Translations under genes and position numbers: made by a program
Shown: positions 1-6,467 of the stretch, one piece after another
Layout: every line of letters starts with the position of its first letter
Numbering within the stretch: the first letter of the stretch is position 1
Assembly: GCA_026015225.1 (NCBI GenBank)
Contig: JAOZGV010000184.1
Location: 1 to 8,901 of the forward strand
Source: Candidatus Bathyarchaeota archaeon
GTDB lineage: Archaea > Thermoproteota > Bathyarchaeia > 40CM-2-53-6 > RBG-13-38-9
Length of the DNA: 8,901 nucleotides
Reading direction: 5' to 3'
Notes under the pieces: model-generated
Told to the model about the DNA's origin: nothing
What the model saw: only the letters and a program-made list of their open reading frames with translations
Databases searched by the model: none

Positions 1-870
1 TTGTTCTTTACTGATTTTATTCAAATTAAATTTAATTATATTAGCGATTGAAATTATTTTGTTTATGTTCTCTTCTTTAAGGTCATTAGGGTAATATAGC
101 AAAATACTCTCATAACTTGGGTCCGGCCCCACTTTTTTCATTGTTAACGATACTGCATCTCCAATTGTTGAACCATCAACACATATTGATTTTATAAGCA
201 CATCTATTGCATTGTCGGTATGATCTAAGTCGACAAGATCGCTCCAAGATATTACTCCTTTAACGCCCTTTTCGATAAAAGCGTCTGCTAGATCTGTACT
301 ATAAAGCCCTCCGCATGAGCTTATAATGATCAAGGAATTTGGAAATTCACCGTTCATGCTATTTCTGATAAATTCTGGACCTATTGAAAATAAGGTTGGT
401 GAATCTTCAGCGACTCTTGCAGGAGCTACTTGATCAGTGAGTTGCTCCATTAAATACTTATTTTCATCATAGGGTTCTGAGGTGAATAAGTAGACTGGCC
501 ATTCTGGATTTTGGATCTGAATTAACTCTGGATTTTCTAAAGGATACGCTGAATGAGCTCTGAATATAATAATTTTATACCCTAAAGATGGTAATCGCTT
601 GTATAATTCAATGCTTACTTCATCTCCACTATATATATCAACTTCAATCCCAGCAGATTCTAAAGATTGAGTTGCACTATCCAGAAATGTTTGATTTTGG
701 CTAATGATACTTAATTGATCAATTATTACTGCATCTCCCGAAGTTATCGGTGCAGGAGATGATGGAAAGAATACATTGGATATCACAAATAACAAGAAGG
801 CAATTAGCAATATCCCTATTATATACTCAAGAATTTTAGGTTTGGCTTTGCGCGTCTTTTTTTTCTTCAA
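1..870 (-). CDS. Membrane-anchored caspase/CHAT-like (clan CD-like) protein, C-terminus cut by window edge
   Basis: Seen: an open frame of 290 codons on the minus strand with no stop, running off the left edge. I start it at TTG 870 because an in-frame TGA lies just upstream and a GAAGGA SD (879-884) sits 8 nt before it. The N-terminus is a Lys/Arg-rich tail (residues 2-12) followed by one hydrophobic helix (about 16-35), so the rest (about 36-290) should face outside. The soluble part alternates strands and helices. A buried strand ends in R-A-H-S with His106, and another ends in S-S-C-G-G with Cys186, followed by an ISW-S-D segment (207-211) and an H-T-D at 217-219. A His after one strand and a Cys after a later one is the clan CD (caspase, gingipain, CHAT) arrangement. 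From memory, similar hypothetical proteins occur in TACK archaea with the same His and Cys. Peptidase activity and substrate are inference. It is divergent from the hydratase-fold gene. Confidence 0.8.
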   Translation of the reverse strand, partial: MKKKKTRKAKPKILEYIIGILLIAFLLFVISNVFFPSSPAPITSGDAVIIDQLSIISQNQTFLDSATQSLESAGIEVDIYSGDEVSIELYKRLPSLGYKIIIFRAHSAYPLENPELIQIQNPEWPVYLFTSEPYDENKYLMEQLTDQVAPARVAEDSPTLFSIGPEFIRNSMNGEFPNSLIIISSCGGLYSTDLADAFIEKGVKGVISWSDLVDLDHTDNAIDVLIKSICVDGSTIGDAVSLTMKKVGPDPSYESILLYYPNDLKEENINKIISIANIIKFNLNKISKEQ

Positions 871-1105
871 AAAGTTAATCCTTCTTCAGATATTTATGAT
901 TAATTTCAATAAAACGATGGATCTTTTTATTTATGGATTGATAGACTCTACTTTATTTACTTTCCTTTAAACGAATGTTAACCTAGATAAACCGAAGTTA
1001 CTCTGTTTTATAAAATATTTTTCATATTTTTTTACACTAAAGACTAAATAGGATATTTCATGCATTCCTTTTACTATAACCGCTTTATTTTTGTGTGATG
1101 TCATT
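871..1105. promoter_or_regulatory. Divergent intergenic region with candidate promoters
   Basis: This A/T-rich 235-bp spacer separates the minus-strand caspase-like gene from the plus-strand hydratase-fold gene, so it should hold both promoters. A minus-strand TATA-like CATAAATAAAAAG lies at 923-935, which would place a start near 905 and leave a leader of about 35 nt carrying the SD. For the plus strand the best TATA-like element is TTACTATAA at 1071-1079, about 30 nt before the ATG at 1106. Both are weak pattern matches, and I see no clear operator palindrome. Confidence 0.3.
879..884 (-). promoter_or_regulatory. Ribosome binding site for the caspase-like gene
   Basis: GAAGGA on the minus strand, 8 nt before the TTG at 870. 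It decides the start: no ATG or GTG competes nearby, and an in-frame stop lies within the same stretch. Confidence 0.6.
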
Positions 1106-1879
1106 ATGAATGACGAAATTCTTAGATTTGAAAAAAAAGGTAGCGTAGGACTACTTACTCTCAATAGACCTAGAGTTTTGAATGCTTTAAACGAACCTCT
1201 AATTGATGCTATTCTTGAGAAATTTAAAGAGATTGAGGAGGACGATAAGTTAGGTGCGGCTGTAATAGCAGGGGAAGGCAAGATATTCTGTAGCGGTCAT
1301 GATCTAAAGGAACTTTTTGAAATAAATGCTCTTGAAAGAAGAGATCTCTGGACTAAATCAATTAAAGTGTACGAAGACATCGCTAAGATGAGTAAACCAG
1401 TAATAGCAGCCGTACACAGCTACGCAACAGCAGCTGGCTGCGGATTAGTTGCGGCTTGTGATTTAGTGGTTTCAACTGAAGATGCCCTCTTCCAGACCCC
1501 AGGAGTAAATATAGGTTTGTTCTGTTTAACTCCCATGATACCTTTACAGAGATCGGTTGGAAGAAAGAAGGCAATGGAGATGCTAATAACTGGAGAACCT
1601 ATAAATGCAGAAGAGGCAGCAAGAATTGGCTTAATAAATAAAGTTGTCGGCAATGGAAAGCATATTGAAACTGCGATTGAGCTTGGTCAAAAGATTTCAA
1701 ATAAAAGCAGAGTGGCATACAGAATAGGGAAACCAGCATTCTATATGATGGGAGACATGGAGTATATTAAAGCTCTTCATTACTCCAAAGACTTAATTTC
1801 TCTTGCTTCAATTTCCGATGATACAGAAGAAGGAATCAGATCTATACTTGAGAAAAGAGAGCCAAGGTGGAAAGAGTGA
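1106..1879 (+). CDS. Enoyl-CoA hydratase/isomerase (crotonase) family protein, ECHDC3-like
   Basis: A 257-residue crotonase-fold protein of full family length. ATG 1106 is preferred over TTG 1091 because GTGAT at 1095-1099 makes an SD 6 nt before it. Seen: the N-terminal L-N-R-P segment, S-G-H-D-L (63-67) that forms the acyl-CoA pocket, an oxyanion loop A-A-G-C (109-112), Q-T-P-G-V (130-134), the G-R-K-K-A-M-E-M-L helix start and the I-N-A-E-E-A-A-R-I-G-L motif. These, with the K-R-E-P-x-W C-terminus, match the ECHDC3-type branch. Both Glu residues that activate water in classical hydratases (rat mitochondrial Glu144 and Glu164) are Gly here (113 and 133), so simple enoyl-CoA hydration is doubtful. 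A role as isomerase, thioesterase-like or other CoA-ester enzyme is possible. It is separated from the SDR gene by 103 bp with a likely terminator and promoter, so the two are probably transcribed separately. Confidence 0.9.
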   Translation: MNDEILRFEKKGSVGLLTLNRPRVLNALNEPLIDAILEKFKEIEEDDKLGAAVIAGEGKIFCSGHDLKELFEINALERRDLWTKSIKVYEDIAKMSKPVIAAVHSYATAAGCGLVAACDLVVSTEDALFQTPGVNIGLFCLTPMIPLQRSVGRKKAMEMLITGEPINAEEAARIGLINKVVGNGKHIETAIELGQKISNKSRVAYRIGKPAFYMMGDMEYIKALHYSKDLISLASISDDTEEGIRSILEKREPRWKE

Positions 1880-1907
1880 TAAAATAAATCTATAATACCC
1901 ACAATTC

Positions 1908-1914
1908 TTTTTTT
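1908..1914 (+). terminator. Oligo-T terminator after the crotonase-family gene
   Basis: A run of seven T about 30 bp past the stop at 1879, with no hairpin before it. Archaeal RNA polymerase terminates at such bare T tracts, and a new promoter candidate follows at once. Confidence 0.4.
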
Positions 1915-1925
1915 AAAGACTAATC

Positions 1926-1936
1926 ATTATATATTA
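1926..1936 (+). promoter_or_regulatory. TATA-box candidate for the SDR gene
   Basis: ATTATATATTA is a close match to the archaeal TATA consensus. A start about 25 bp downstream (near 1957) would leave a leader of about 26 nt that includes GGATGAA at 1970-1976, 6 nt before the ATG at 1983. Confidence 0.45.
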
Positions 1937-1982
1937 AAATTAAGTCTAATAACAATTTGAATTGTATTTGGATGAATGAAAT

Positions 1983-2723
1983 ATGAGTGAGGATAAGGTT
2001 GTTTTAATCACAGGCGCTAGTAAGGGCATTGGTAAGATTACTGCTAAACACTTTGCTGATTATGGATATGATGTTGTAGTCAATTATAACACCGATAGCA
2101 AGGGAGCTAATGATATTGCAGATGAGATTCGCAAAGTTAATAGAAAGGTACTTGTGGTTCAAGCGGACGTATCAGATTCTAAACAAGTTGAGGAATTGTT
2201 CAGGAAAACTATGGAAGAATTTGGGCGGATTGATGTTCTTGTTAATAATGCAGCCATTCAATCGACTTATAAGATAGAGGAGTTGAAGGAGAGCATATGG
2301 GATCGCACAATTGATGTCAATCTAAAGAGTTCTTTTCTATGCTCAAAAGCTGTAGTTCCAATCATGAAAAAACAAGGAAGTGGAAAGATAATCATTATCT
2401 CGTCAGTAGCAGCCAGAAATGGGGGAATTTTAGGTCCGCACTATGCATCATCGAAAGCTGGGCAGTTGGGTTTGACCCACTATTTGGCAAAAGAACTCGC
2501 TCCGCATAATATTTTGGTGAATGCTGTAACGCCCTCACTGATTGGAGATGCAGGCTCAATAGCGACGTTCAGTGAAGAAAAAAGGCAGGGATTGATCGAT
2601 CAGATACCAGTAGGAAGGCTTGGAGAATCAATCGATGTAGCCAAAGCCATACTGTTTCTAGCAGAAAACAATTTCGTAACAGGACAAACTATTGATGTCA
2701 ATGGTGGATGGTGGATCGGATAA
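1983..2723 (+). CDS. Short-chain dehydrogenase/reductase, FabG-like classical SDR
   Basis: 246 residues, the normal length of a classical SDR. It is a Rossmann-fold NAD(P)H-dependent oxidoreductase that interconverts a hydroxyl and a carbonyl group. Seen: dinucleotide-binding T-G-A-S-K-G-I-G (10-17), the D-V stabilising motif after the third strand (62-63), N-N-A (88-90), active-site Asn113 in D-V-N-L-K, catalytic Ser141 in I-S-S-V, and Tyr154-x3-Lys158 in Y-A-S-S-K. All four catalytic residues are present, so it should be active. No acidic residue ends the second strand (V-V-V-N-Y-N), which fits NADP(H), though this is weak. The usual N-x-V-x-P-G after the sixth strand reads N-A-V-T-P-S (180-185), a small change in the cofactor or substrate loop. 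The C-terminus has the standard G-Q-x-I-D-V-N-G-G. Substrate cannot be named; 3-oxoacyl, sugar or polyol substrates are all possible. Confidence 0.92.
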   Translation: MSEDKVVLITGASKGIGKITAKHFADYGYDVVVNYNTDSKGANDIADEIRKVNRKVLVVQADVSDSKQVEELFRKTMEEFGRIDVLVNNAAIQSTYKIEELKESIWDRTIDVNLKSSFLCSKAVVPIMKKQGSGKIIIISSVAARNGGILGPHYASSKAGQLGLTHYLAKELAPHNILVNAVTPSLIGDAGSIATFSEEKRQGLIDQIPVGRLGESIDVAKAILFLAENNFVTGQTIDVNGGWWIG

Positions 2724-2763
2724 CTTTTTAAATCAATTTTGTGAATGTCTTTTACTTCTGTGC

Positions 2764-2773
2764 TAATATAAAG
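2764..2773 (+). promoter_or_regulatory. TATA-box candidate for the ferredoxin-AOR operon
   Basis: TAATATAAAG is centred about 24 bp before the TTG at 2792. That is the spacing from an archaeal TATA box to the transcript start, so the message would begin at or next to the start codon (leaderless). The absence of a good SD before 2792 agrees with this. Confidence 0.45.
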
Positions 2774-2791
2774 ATAAAGAGTGTTTGAAGA

Positions 2792-3331
2792 TTGAGTGAA
2801 ACGAAACCAATTTGGATAGCAAGGGATTTTTCTAGGTGTAGCGGTTGTAGGAGATGCGAAATAGTATGTTCTATTCATCATGAAAAGAAGATCTGGCCTG
2901 ATGCTTCAAGAGTTAGAATTTATATGCTAGTACCAGGGGCCGAGATACCTCATCTATGTACCCAATGCGAAGATCCTCCATGTGTTGACTCATGCCCTGT
3001 TTCAGCGCTTTCAATAAGCGAAAAAACAGGTGCTATACTTGTCGATAATGAGAAATGTACTAGTTGCAGAAACTGTATCGAAGCTTGCCAGGGCAGGATT
3101 CCTTTCTTGCATCCCGAATCCAGAAAAGCAGTAATTTGTGATCTTTGCGACGGGGATCCACAATGCGTAAAAGTATGCCAAGAAGGCAGATGGGGTGCTT
3201 TGTGGACAACTTCCGAGAAGCCTATGGGAAACGAAGATTTCAATAAGAAACTATATGCCAGAAAACCTGAAGAGATGGTAAAAGATTTTGTGACTCTGCT
3301 ATATGGAGAAAAAGGGGAGGAGTTTGTATAG
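2792..3331 (+). CDS. Four-cluster [4Fe-4S] polyferredoxin, electron-transfer partner of the AOR
   Basis: A 179-residue protein with sixteen Cys in four sets, in the DmsB/HycB-like pattern: C16-C19-C22-C26, C56-C59-C64-C68, C89-C92-C95-C99 and C116-C119-C125-C129. The second and fourth sets have the longer gap (C-x2-C-x4/5-C-x3-C) typical of this family. It should carry four [4Fe-4S] clusters in the cytoplasm; no signal peptide or membrane helix is seen. The start is TTG 2792; an in-frame TGA two codons upstream rules out an earlier start, and the next Met is past the first cluster motif. The AOR gene starts 1 nt after its stop, and the AOR SD lies inside its last codons, so the two are translationally coupled. 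Known parallels are AorA of aromatic degraders, the partner of Pyrococcus WOR5, and E. coli YdhY beside YdhV. BamC of class II benzoyl-CoA reductase is an alternative. Confidence 0.92.
   Translation: MSETKPIWIARDFSRCSGCRRCEIVCSIHHEKKIWPDASRVRIYMLVPGAEIPHLCTQCEDPPCVDSCPVSALSISEKTGAILVDNEKCTSCRNCIEACQGRIPFLHPESRKAVICDLCDGDPQCVKVCQEGRWGALWTTSEKPMGNEDFNKKLYARKPEEMVKDFVTLLYGEKGEEFV
3314..3322 (+). promoter_or_regulatory. Shine-Dalgarno sequence that sets the AOR start
   Basis: GGGGAGGAG lies within the last codons of the ferredoxin gene, 10 nt before ATG 3333. An in-frame ATG at 3303 lies upstream of this SD and is therefore a poor start. Confidence 0.75.
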
Positions 3332-3332
3332 A

Positions 3333-5201
3333 ATGAGAGGCTATGCTGGAAAATTTTTAGAGATTGATCTTGAGACTGAGAAGATAAAAACTGTTTCATT
3401 TGAGGATGAAATACTGAGAACGTACCTTGGCGGCAGAGGATTGGGAACGAAAATTCTCTGGGATCGTCTTGGTTCAAAATGGGAGACTATCGACCCTCTA
3501 GGATCCGAAAATATTTTATTAGCTATGACTGGTCCACTGACTGGCTACTATCCAGGCGGAAGAATATGTATAACTGGTAAATCACCTCAGAGCAATGGTA
3601 TTGTGGGCTCAACTATAGCTGGAGAATTTGGAATTGAACTGAGATGTGCAGGATGGGATGGAATCATAATCACTGGTTCCGCATCCGAGCCTTCCTATCT
3701 ATCTATTATTGATTCAGAGATCGAATTGAAGAAAGCTGACCACATTTGGGGAAAGGAGGGCAAGGAAACTTTCAAGATTCTGGTGAAGGAGGGAAGAGAA
3801 GAACTCTTTAATAAAAAATCCGAATATGGCGAATGGAAGAATCCAGCTATATTATATATCGGCCCAGCTGCCGAGAATAAATCTAGAATGGCTGTCGTAT
3901 CTGGAAAATGGACGCATGCTGCAGGATACGGCGGTTATGGCGGTGTAATGGGTTCGAAGAACCTAAAAGCAATTGTTGCTAAAGGCTCAGGTCCTTTACC
4001 GGAAGTATCAGATGCCGATAAAACATTTGATTTGTTAGATAAAGCTTGTAAAGATCTCATGGACAATGATGCATTCAGGCGATGGGGAACCGGATATATT
4101 GGTTATGATTGTGGTGCAAGAACCAGCTCGGAACCCATTAGAAATTGGCAGGAAGAGTGGCATGATGAGAGAAGTTTCGGAGCAGATAGATTTGAACAAC
4201 GCGTATGGATAAAGAGGTACTGGGGTGATTTCGGTTGTCAAACGACATGTTACAAAATAGCAATGTGCAAAACTGGCCCTTTCAAGGGCGCCATTGATGA
4301 CAATCCTGATTATGAACTTCAGGCTTACTTAGGACCAAACCTTGGTCTATATACGCCAGAAGAAGCTGTTTATACATCGAGTCGAATGGATGATCTTGGA
4401 ATATGTGGAATTCAAGGCGGTAACGTATTGGGATTTGCTGGAGAACTGTATCAGAGAGGTATTTTGTCAAAAGATGACTTGGACGGTATCGATTTGAAAT
4501 GGGGAGACGCTAAAGCTTTTGGTGATCTTGCAGAAAAGATTGCGCACAGAGAAGGGATTGGAGACGTATTAGCTGAAGGAACATATCGTGCAGCATTGAA
4601 ATTGGGAGAAATGAAAGGAACTGATCTGACAAAGTATGTAGTACATGGAAAAGCGATTGGATGCGGCGCTCATGGAATTAGAAGTCATCTTGATTTTCCA
4701 ACAGATATTGCTTATGCTTGCTCTGTTCAAGGAGGGGATCACACATCTGTAGCCGCTCTACCATTAGATCATGGGAATAGCGAACTCAACACGCTTCTTC
4801 ACGATTCTGGAGTATACTGTTGGTTCAATGTGTTTTCTATAAGGGATGGATTGCTTTGGGAGTTCCTTGAAGCTGTAACCGGCTGGGGAATAACAGAAGA
4901 AGAATGGTATAGCCGTTTAGCGCCTTCAGTAATTCACATACAAAGAGCCGTACTCCTTTTAGGAGGGCCAGACATCAAATGGAGTCCATTAGAAGATGAC
5001 GAGAATCCAGATAGGTTCTATGAGCCTCTACCCAGTGGCCCGAATAAGGGGGATAAGATAGACATTGCTACTTTTAAGGATATGAGAAAGGAATACTTCG
5101 AGACAGTAGGATGGGATGAACGGGGAATACCAAAATCAGAAGTGCTTAAATCACTCGGCCTTGATGATGTAGACAAAGCATTGCGTGAAAAACTAAACTA
5201 A
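3333..5201 (+). CDS. Aldehyde:ferredoxin oxidoreductase family tungsten/molybdenum protein
   Basis: 622 residues from ATG 3333, near the 605-residue P. furiosus AOR. The family binds a metal bis-pyranopterin cofactor and one [4Fe-4S] cluster and oxidises aldehydes to acids, passing electrons to ferredoxin. Seen: N-terminal M-R-G-Y-A-G-K-F; pterin-domain T-G-K-S-P (81-85) and A-G-W-D-G-I-I-I-T-G (106-115); N-P-D-Y-E-L with Glu328, probably the active-site Glu; a D-x2-G-I pterin motif (D353-I357); G-G-D-H with His470; and D491-x4-C496, matching the Asp/Cys motif that ligates the cluster. The expected C-x2-C-x3-C reads D299-x2-C302-x3-C306: Asp replaces the first Cys, with an extra Cys312 nearby. 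A [3Fe-4S] or Asp-ligated cluster is therefore possible. No FAD subunit follows, so ferredoxin is the likely electron partner. BamB-type aryl-CoA reductase is the main alternative. Substrate is unknown. Confidence 0.92.
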   Translation: MRGYAGKFLEIDLETEKIKTVSFEDEILRTYLGGRGLGTKILWDRLGSKWETIDPLGSENILLAMTGPLTGYYPGGRICITGKSPQSNGIVGSTIAGEFGIELRCAGWDGIIITGSASEPSYLSIIDSEIELKKADHIWGKEGKETFKILVKEGREELFNKKSEYGEWKNPAILYIGPAAENKSRMAVVSGKWTHAAGYGGYGGVMGSKNLKAIVAKGSGPLPEVSDADKTFDLLDKACKDLMDNDAFRRWGTGYIGYDCGARTSSEPIRNWQEEWHDERSFGADRFEQRVWIKRYWGDFGCQTTCYKIAMCKTGPFKGAIDDNPDYELQAYLGPNLGLYTPEEAVYTSSRMDDLGICGIQGGNVLGFAGELYQRGILSKDDLDGIDLKWGDAKAFGDLAEKIAHREGIGDVLAEGTYRAALKLGEMKGTDLTKYVVHGKAIGCGAHGIRSHLDFPTDIAYACSVQGGDHTSVAALPLDHGNSELNTLLHDSGVYCWFNVFSIRDGLLWEFLEAVTGWGITEEEWYSRLAPSVIHIQRAVLLLGGPDIKWSPLEDDENPDRFYEPLPSGPNKGDKIDIATFKDMRKEYFETVGWDERGIPKSEVLKSLGLDDVDKALREKLN

Positions 5202-5218
5202 ATTTTAAATCCCTTATC

Positions 5219-5223
5219 TTTTT
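5219..5223 (+). terminator. Short T-rich terminator after the AOR gene
   Basis: CTTATCTTTTTAG, 18 bp past the AOR stop, in the narrow gap between the convergent units. It is a weak oligo-T signal with no hairpin. Confidence 0.3.
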
Positions 5224-5236
5224 AGAATCAATAATT

Positions 5237-5243
5237 AAAAAAA
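5237..5243 (-). terminator. Oligo-T terminator closing the ABC transporter operon
   Basis: Seven T on the minus strand, 11 bp past the stop of the small membrane protein gene. This places the operon's end after that gene and not after the ATPase. Confidence 0.4.
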
Positions 5244-5254
5244 TTGAAATTAGT

Positions 5255-5356
5255 TTATTTACCCAATCCTGGACCGATATTGATGTAAATAGCAATAGAT
5301 GCTGCCGTGAAAGTAATTATCCACAACATAATATTCACTTTTCTACTAAAACTCAT
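5255..5356 (-). CDS. 33-residue single-helix membrane protein at the end of the ABC operon
   Basis: A complete ATG-to-TAA frame on the minus strand. It opens with M-S-F-S-R-K, has a hydrophobic stretch at about residues 8-27 long enough for one membrane helix, and ends in G-P-G-L-G-K. The positive N-terminus predicts N-in, C-out orientation. It begins 12 nt after the ATPase stop, and a strong GGGGGA SD (5364-5369, partly inside the ATPase stop codon) lies 7 nt before the ATG. A T7 tract follows the stop. Spacing, SD, hydrophobicity and terminator together make it a likely real gene that length cut-offs would miss. I recognise no family. Context suggests a small accessory subunit or stabiliser of the transporter, but that is inference. 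No coding statistics are possible at this length. Confidence 0.65.
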   Translation of the reverse strand: MSFSRKVNIMLWIITFTAASIAIYINIGPGLGK

Positions 5357-5368
5357 TCAGAATTCCCC

Positions 5369-6460
5369 CTATACAATAACTTTCTCTGCTTTTGTATCTA
5401 TCAGATGAACTCTATCCATATTCATATTAATCCAGATTTTACTTCCATATTTAGTCTGAAAATCAGGAGGTGCTATTGCATTGATTGGGACTCCGCTCGT
5501 TCTTAAATGCAGTATTGTCTCGCTGCCTAACTCTTCTACTAGCAGAACCAATGATTCTAAAGAGTATGGGGAAGTCTTATCATGGCTAACAGATATGTCT
5601 TCAGGTCTTATTCCCAAAGTAGTTTCAGGTGATTTTGATTCTTTTTCAATGATGCCTTGAAATTTCGAAACATCTATTTGGAATGAACCGCAATTAAAAA
5701 GTTTTTTTTCTCCTTTTTCTTCGATTGAACCTTCCACGAAGTTCATTGCTGGGCTTCCTATAAAACCTGCTACGGTCTTAGTTGCGGGATGATCATACAT
5801 AGTATCTGGATCCGCTAATTGATGCATGACACCTTTATGCATCATGCCTATCCTATCAGCCATACTCATAGCCTCAAGTTGATCCGGCGTGGCATAAATT
5901 ATTGTTTGATCTAGTTCCTTAGCCATCCTCTTCAACTCCACCCTCATTTCCAACCTAAGAAGAGCATCCAAGTTAGAAAGAGGCTCATCCATAAGGAAAA
6001 CTCTTGGACGTCTTATCAAAGCCCTTGCTATAGCTATTCTCTGCTTTTCGCCTCCGCTTGCCGTAACTGGTGTTCTATCCAATAAATGTTCAATTTTAAG
6101 AAGTTTTGCAACATCTTTTACACGTTTGTTAATCTCATTCTTTGGGACCTTCCGAGCTTTTAATGGCGAGGCAATATTGTCATAGACTTTCCATCCAGTA
6201 TATAATGCAAGATTTTGGAACACCATGGCGATATCTCTTTTGCTTGGGATAATTTCATTAACAAGATCACCGTGAATATAGACCTCTCCTTCATCGACCT
6301 TTTCAAGTCCAGCTATAGTTCTGAGCAGTGTGGTCTTGCCTGCTCCTGGCCTTCCAAGAAAACAAAGGAATTCCTTCTCATGACAATCGAAGGTGATACT
6401 ATTCACAGCAGTGACGTCTTCAAATTTTTTTGTTAGATTCTTAACTTCTACAACATCCAT
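5369..6460 (-). CDS. ABC transporter ATPase, MalK/UgpC-like carbohydrate importer type, with altered H-loop
   Basis: 363 residues from ATG 6460, chosen because GAGGT lies about 9 nt upstream and the protein then begins M-D-V-V-E-V-K-N-L-T-K-K-F as usual; an in-frame TTG at 6529 lies deep inside the permease gene. Seen: Walker A G-R-P-G-A-G-K-T (36-43), Q-loop Gln82, signature A-S-G-G-E-K-Q-R (134-141, Ala in place of Leu), Walker B ending M-D-E-P (157-160) with catalytic Glu159, and D-loop S-N-L-D-A (162-166). The switch segment reads A-T-P-D-Q (190-194), so the H-loop His is Pro192 (codon 5885-5887). A C-terminal OB-fold/TOBE region (about 236-363) with G-I-R-P-E-D marks the carbohydrate-importer class. 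It powers uptake from the cytoplasmic side of the two permeases. The gene starts 7 nt after the permease stop. Loss of the switch His predicts weak ATPase activity in a homodimer, or pairing with a second ATPase encoded elsewhere. Confidence 0.93.
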   Translation of the reverse strand: MDVVEVKNLTKKFEDVTAVNSITFDCHEKEFLCFLGRPGAGKTTLLRTIAGLEKVDEGEVYIHGDLVNEIIPSKRDIAMVFQNLALYTGWKVYDNIASPLKARKVPKNEINKRVKDVAKLLKIEHLLDRTPVTASGGEKQRIAIARALIRRPRVFLMDEPLSNLDALLRLEMRVELKRMAKELDQTIIYATPDQLEAMSMADRIGMMHKGVMHQLADPDTMYDHPATKTVAGFIGSPAMNFVEGSIEEKGEKKLFNCGSFQIDVSKFQGIIEKESKSPETTLGIRPEDISVSHDKTSPYSLESLVLLVEELGSETILHLRTSGVPINAIAPPDFQTKYGSKIWINMNMDRVHLIDTKAEKVIV

Positions 6461-6467
6461 TTCAAAC

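Noticed and set aside
776..970. Plus-strand 64-residue frame with a hydrophobic middle
   Set aside because: It lies opposite the start and membrane helix of the minus-strand caspase-like gene; that gene has an SD, coherent domain structure and a much longer open frame.
1091..1105. TTG start for the crotonase-family gene
   Set aside because: The GTGAT SD at 1095-1099 lies inside this extension and fits ATG 1106.
1972..1986. Four-codon ATG frame overlapping the SDR start (ATGA-type overlap)
   Set aside because: Too short to judge, and its sequence is explained by the SD-like GGATGAA before the SDR ATG.
3303..3332. Upstream in-frame ATG for the AOR gene (10 extra residues)
   Set aside because: The strong GGGGAGGAG lies after this ATG and 10 nt before ATG 3333, and family proteins begin at the M-R-G-Y-A-G-K-type segment.
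2950..3477. Minus-strand 175-residue frame over the ferredoxin and AOR junction
   Set aside because: It is antisense to two clearly identified genes and its Ser/His/Gln-rich product has no recognisable domain.
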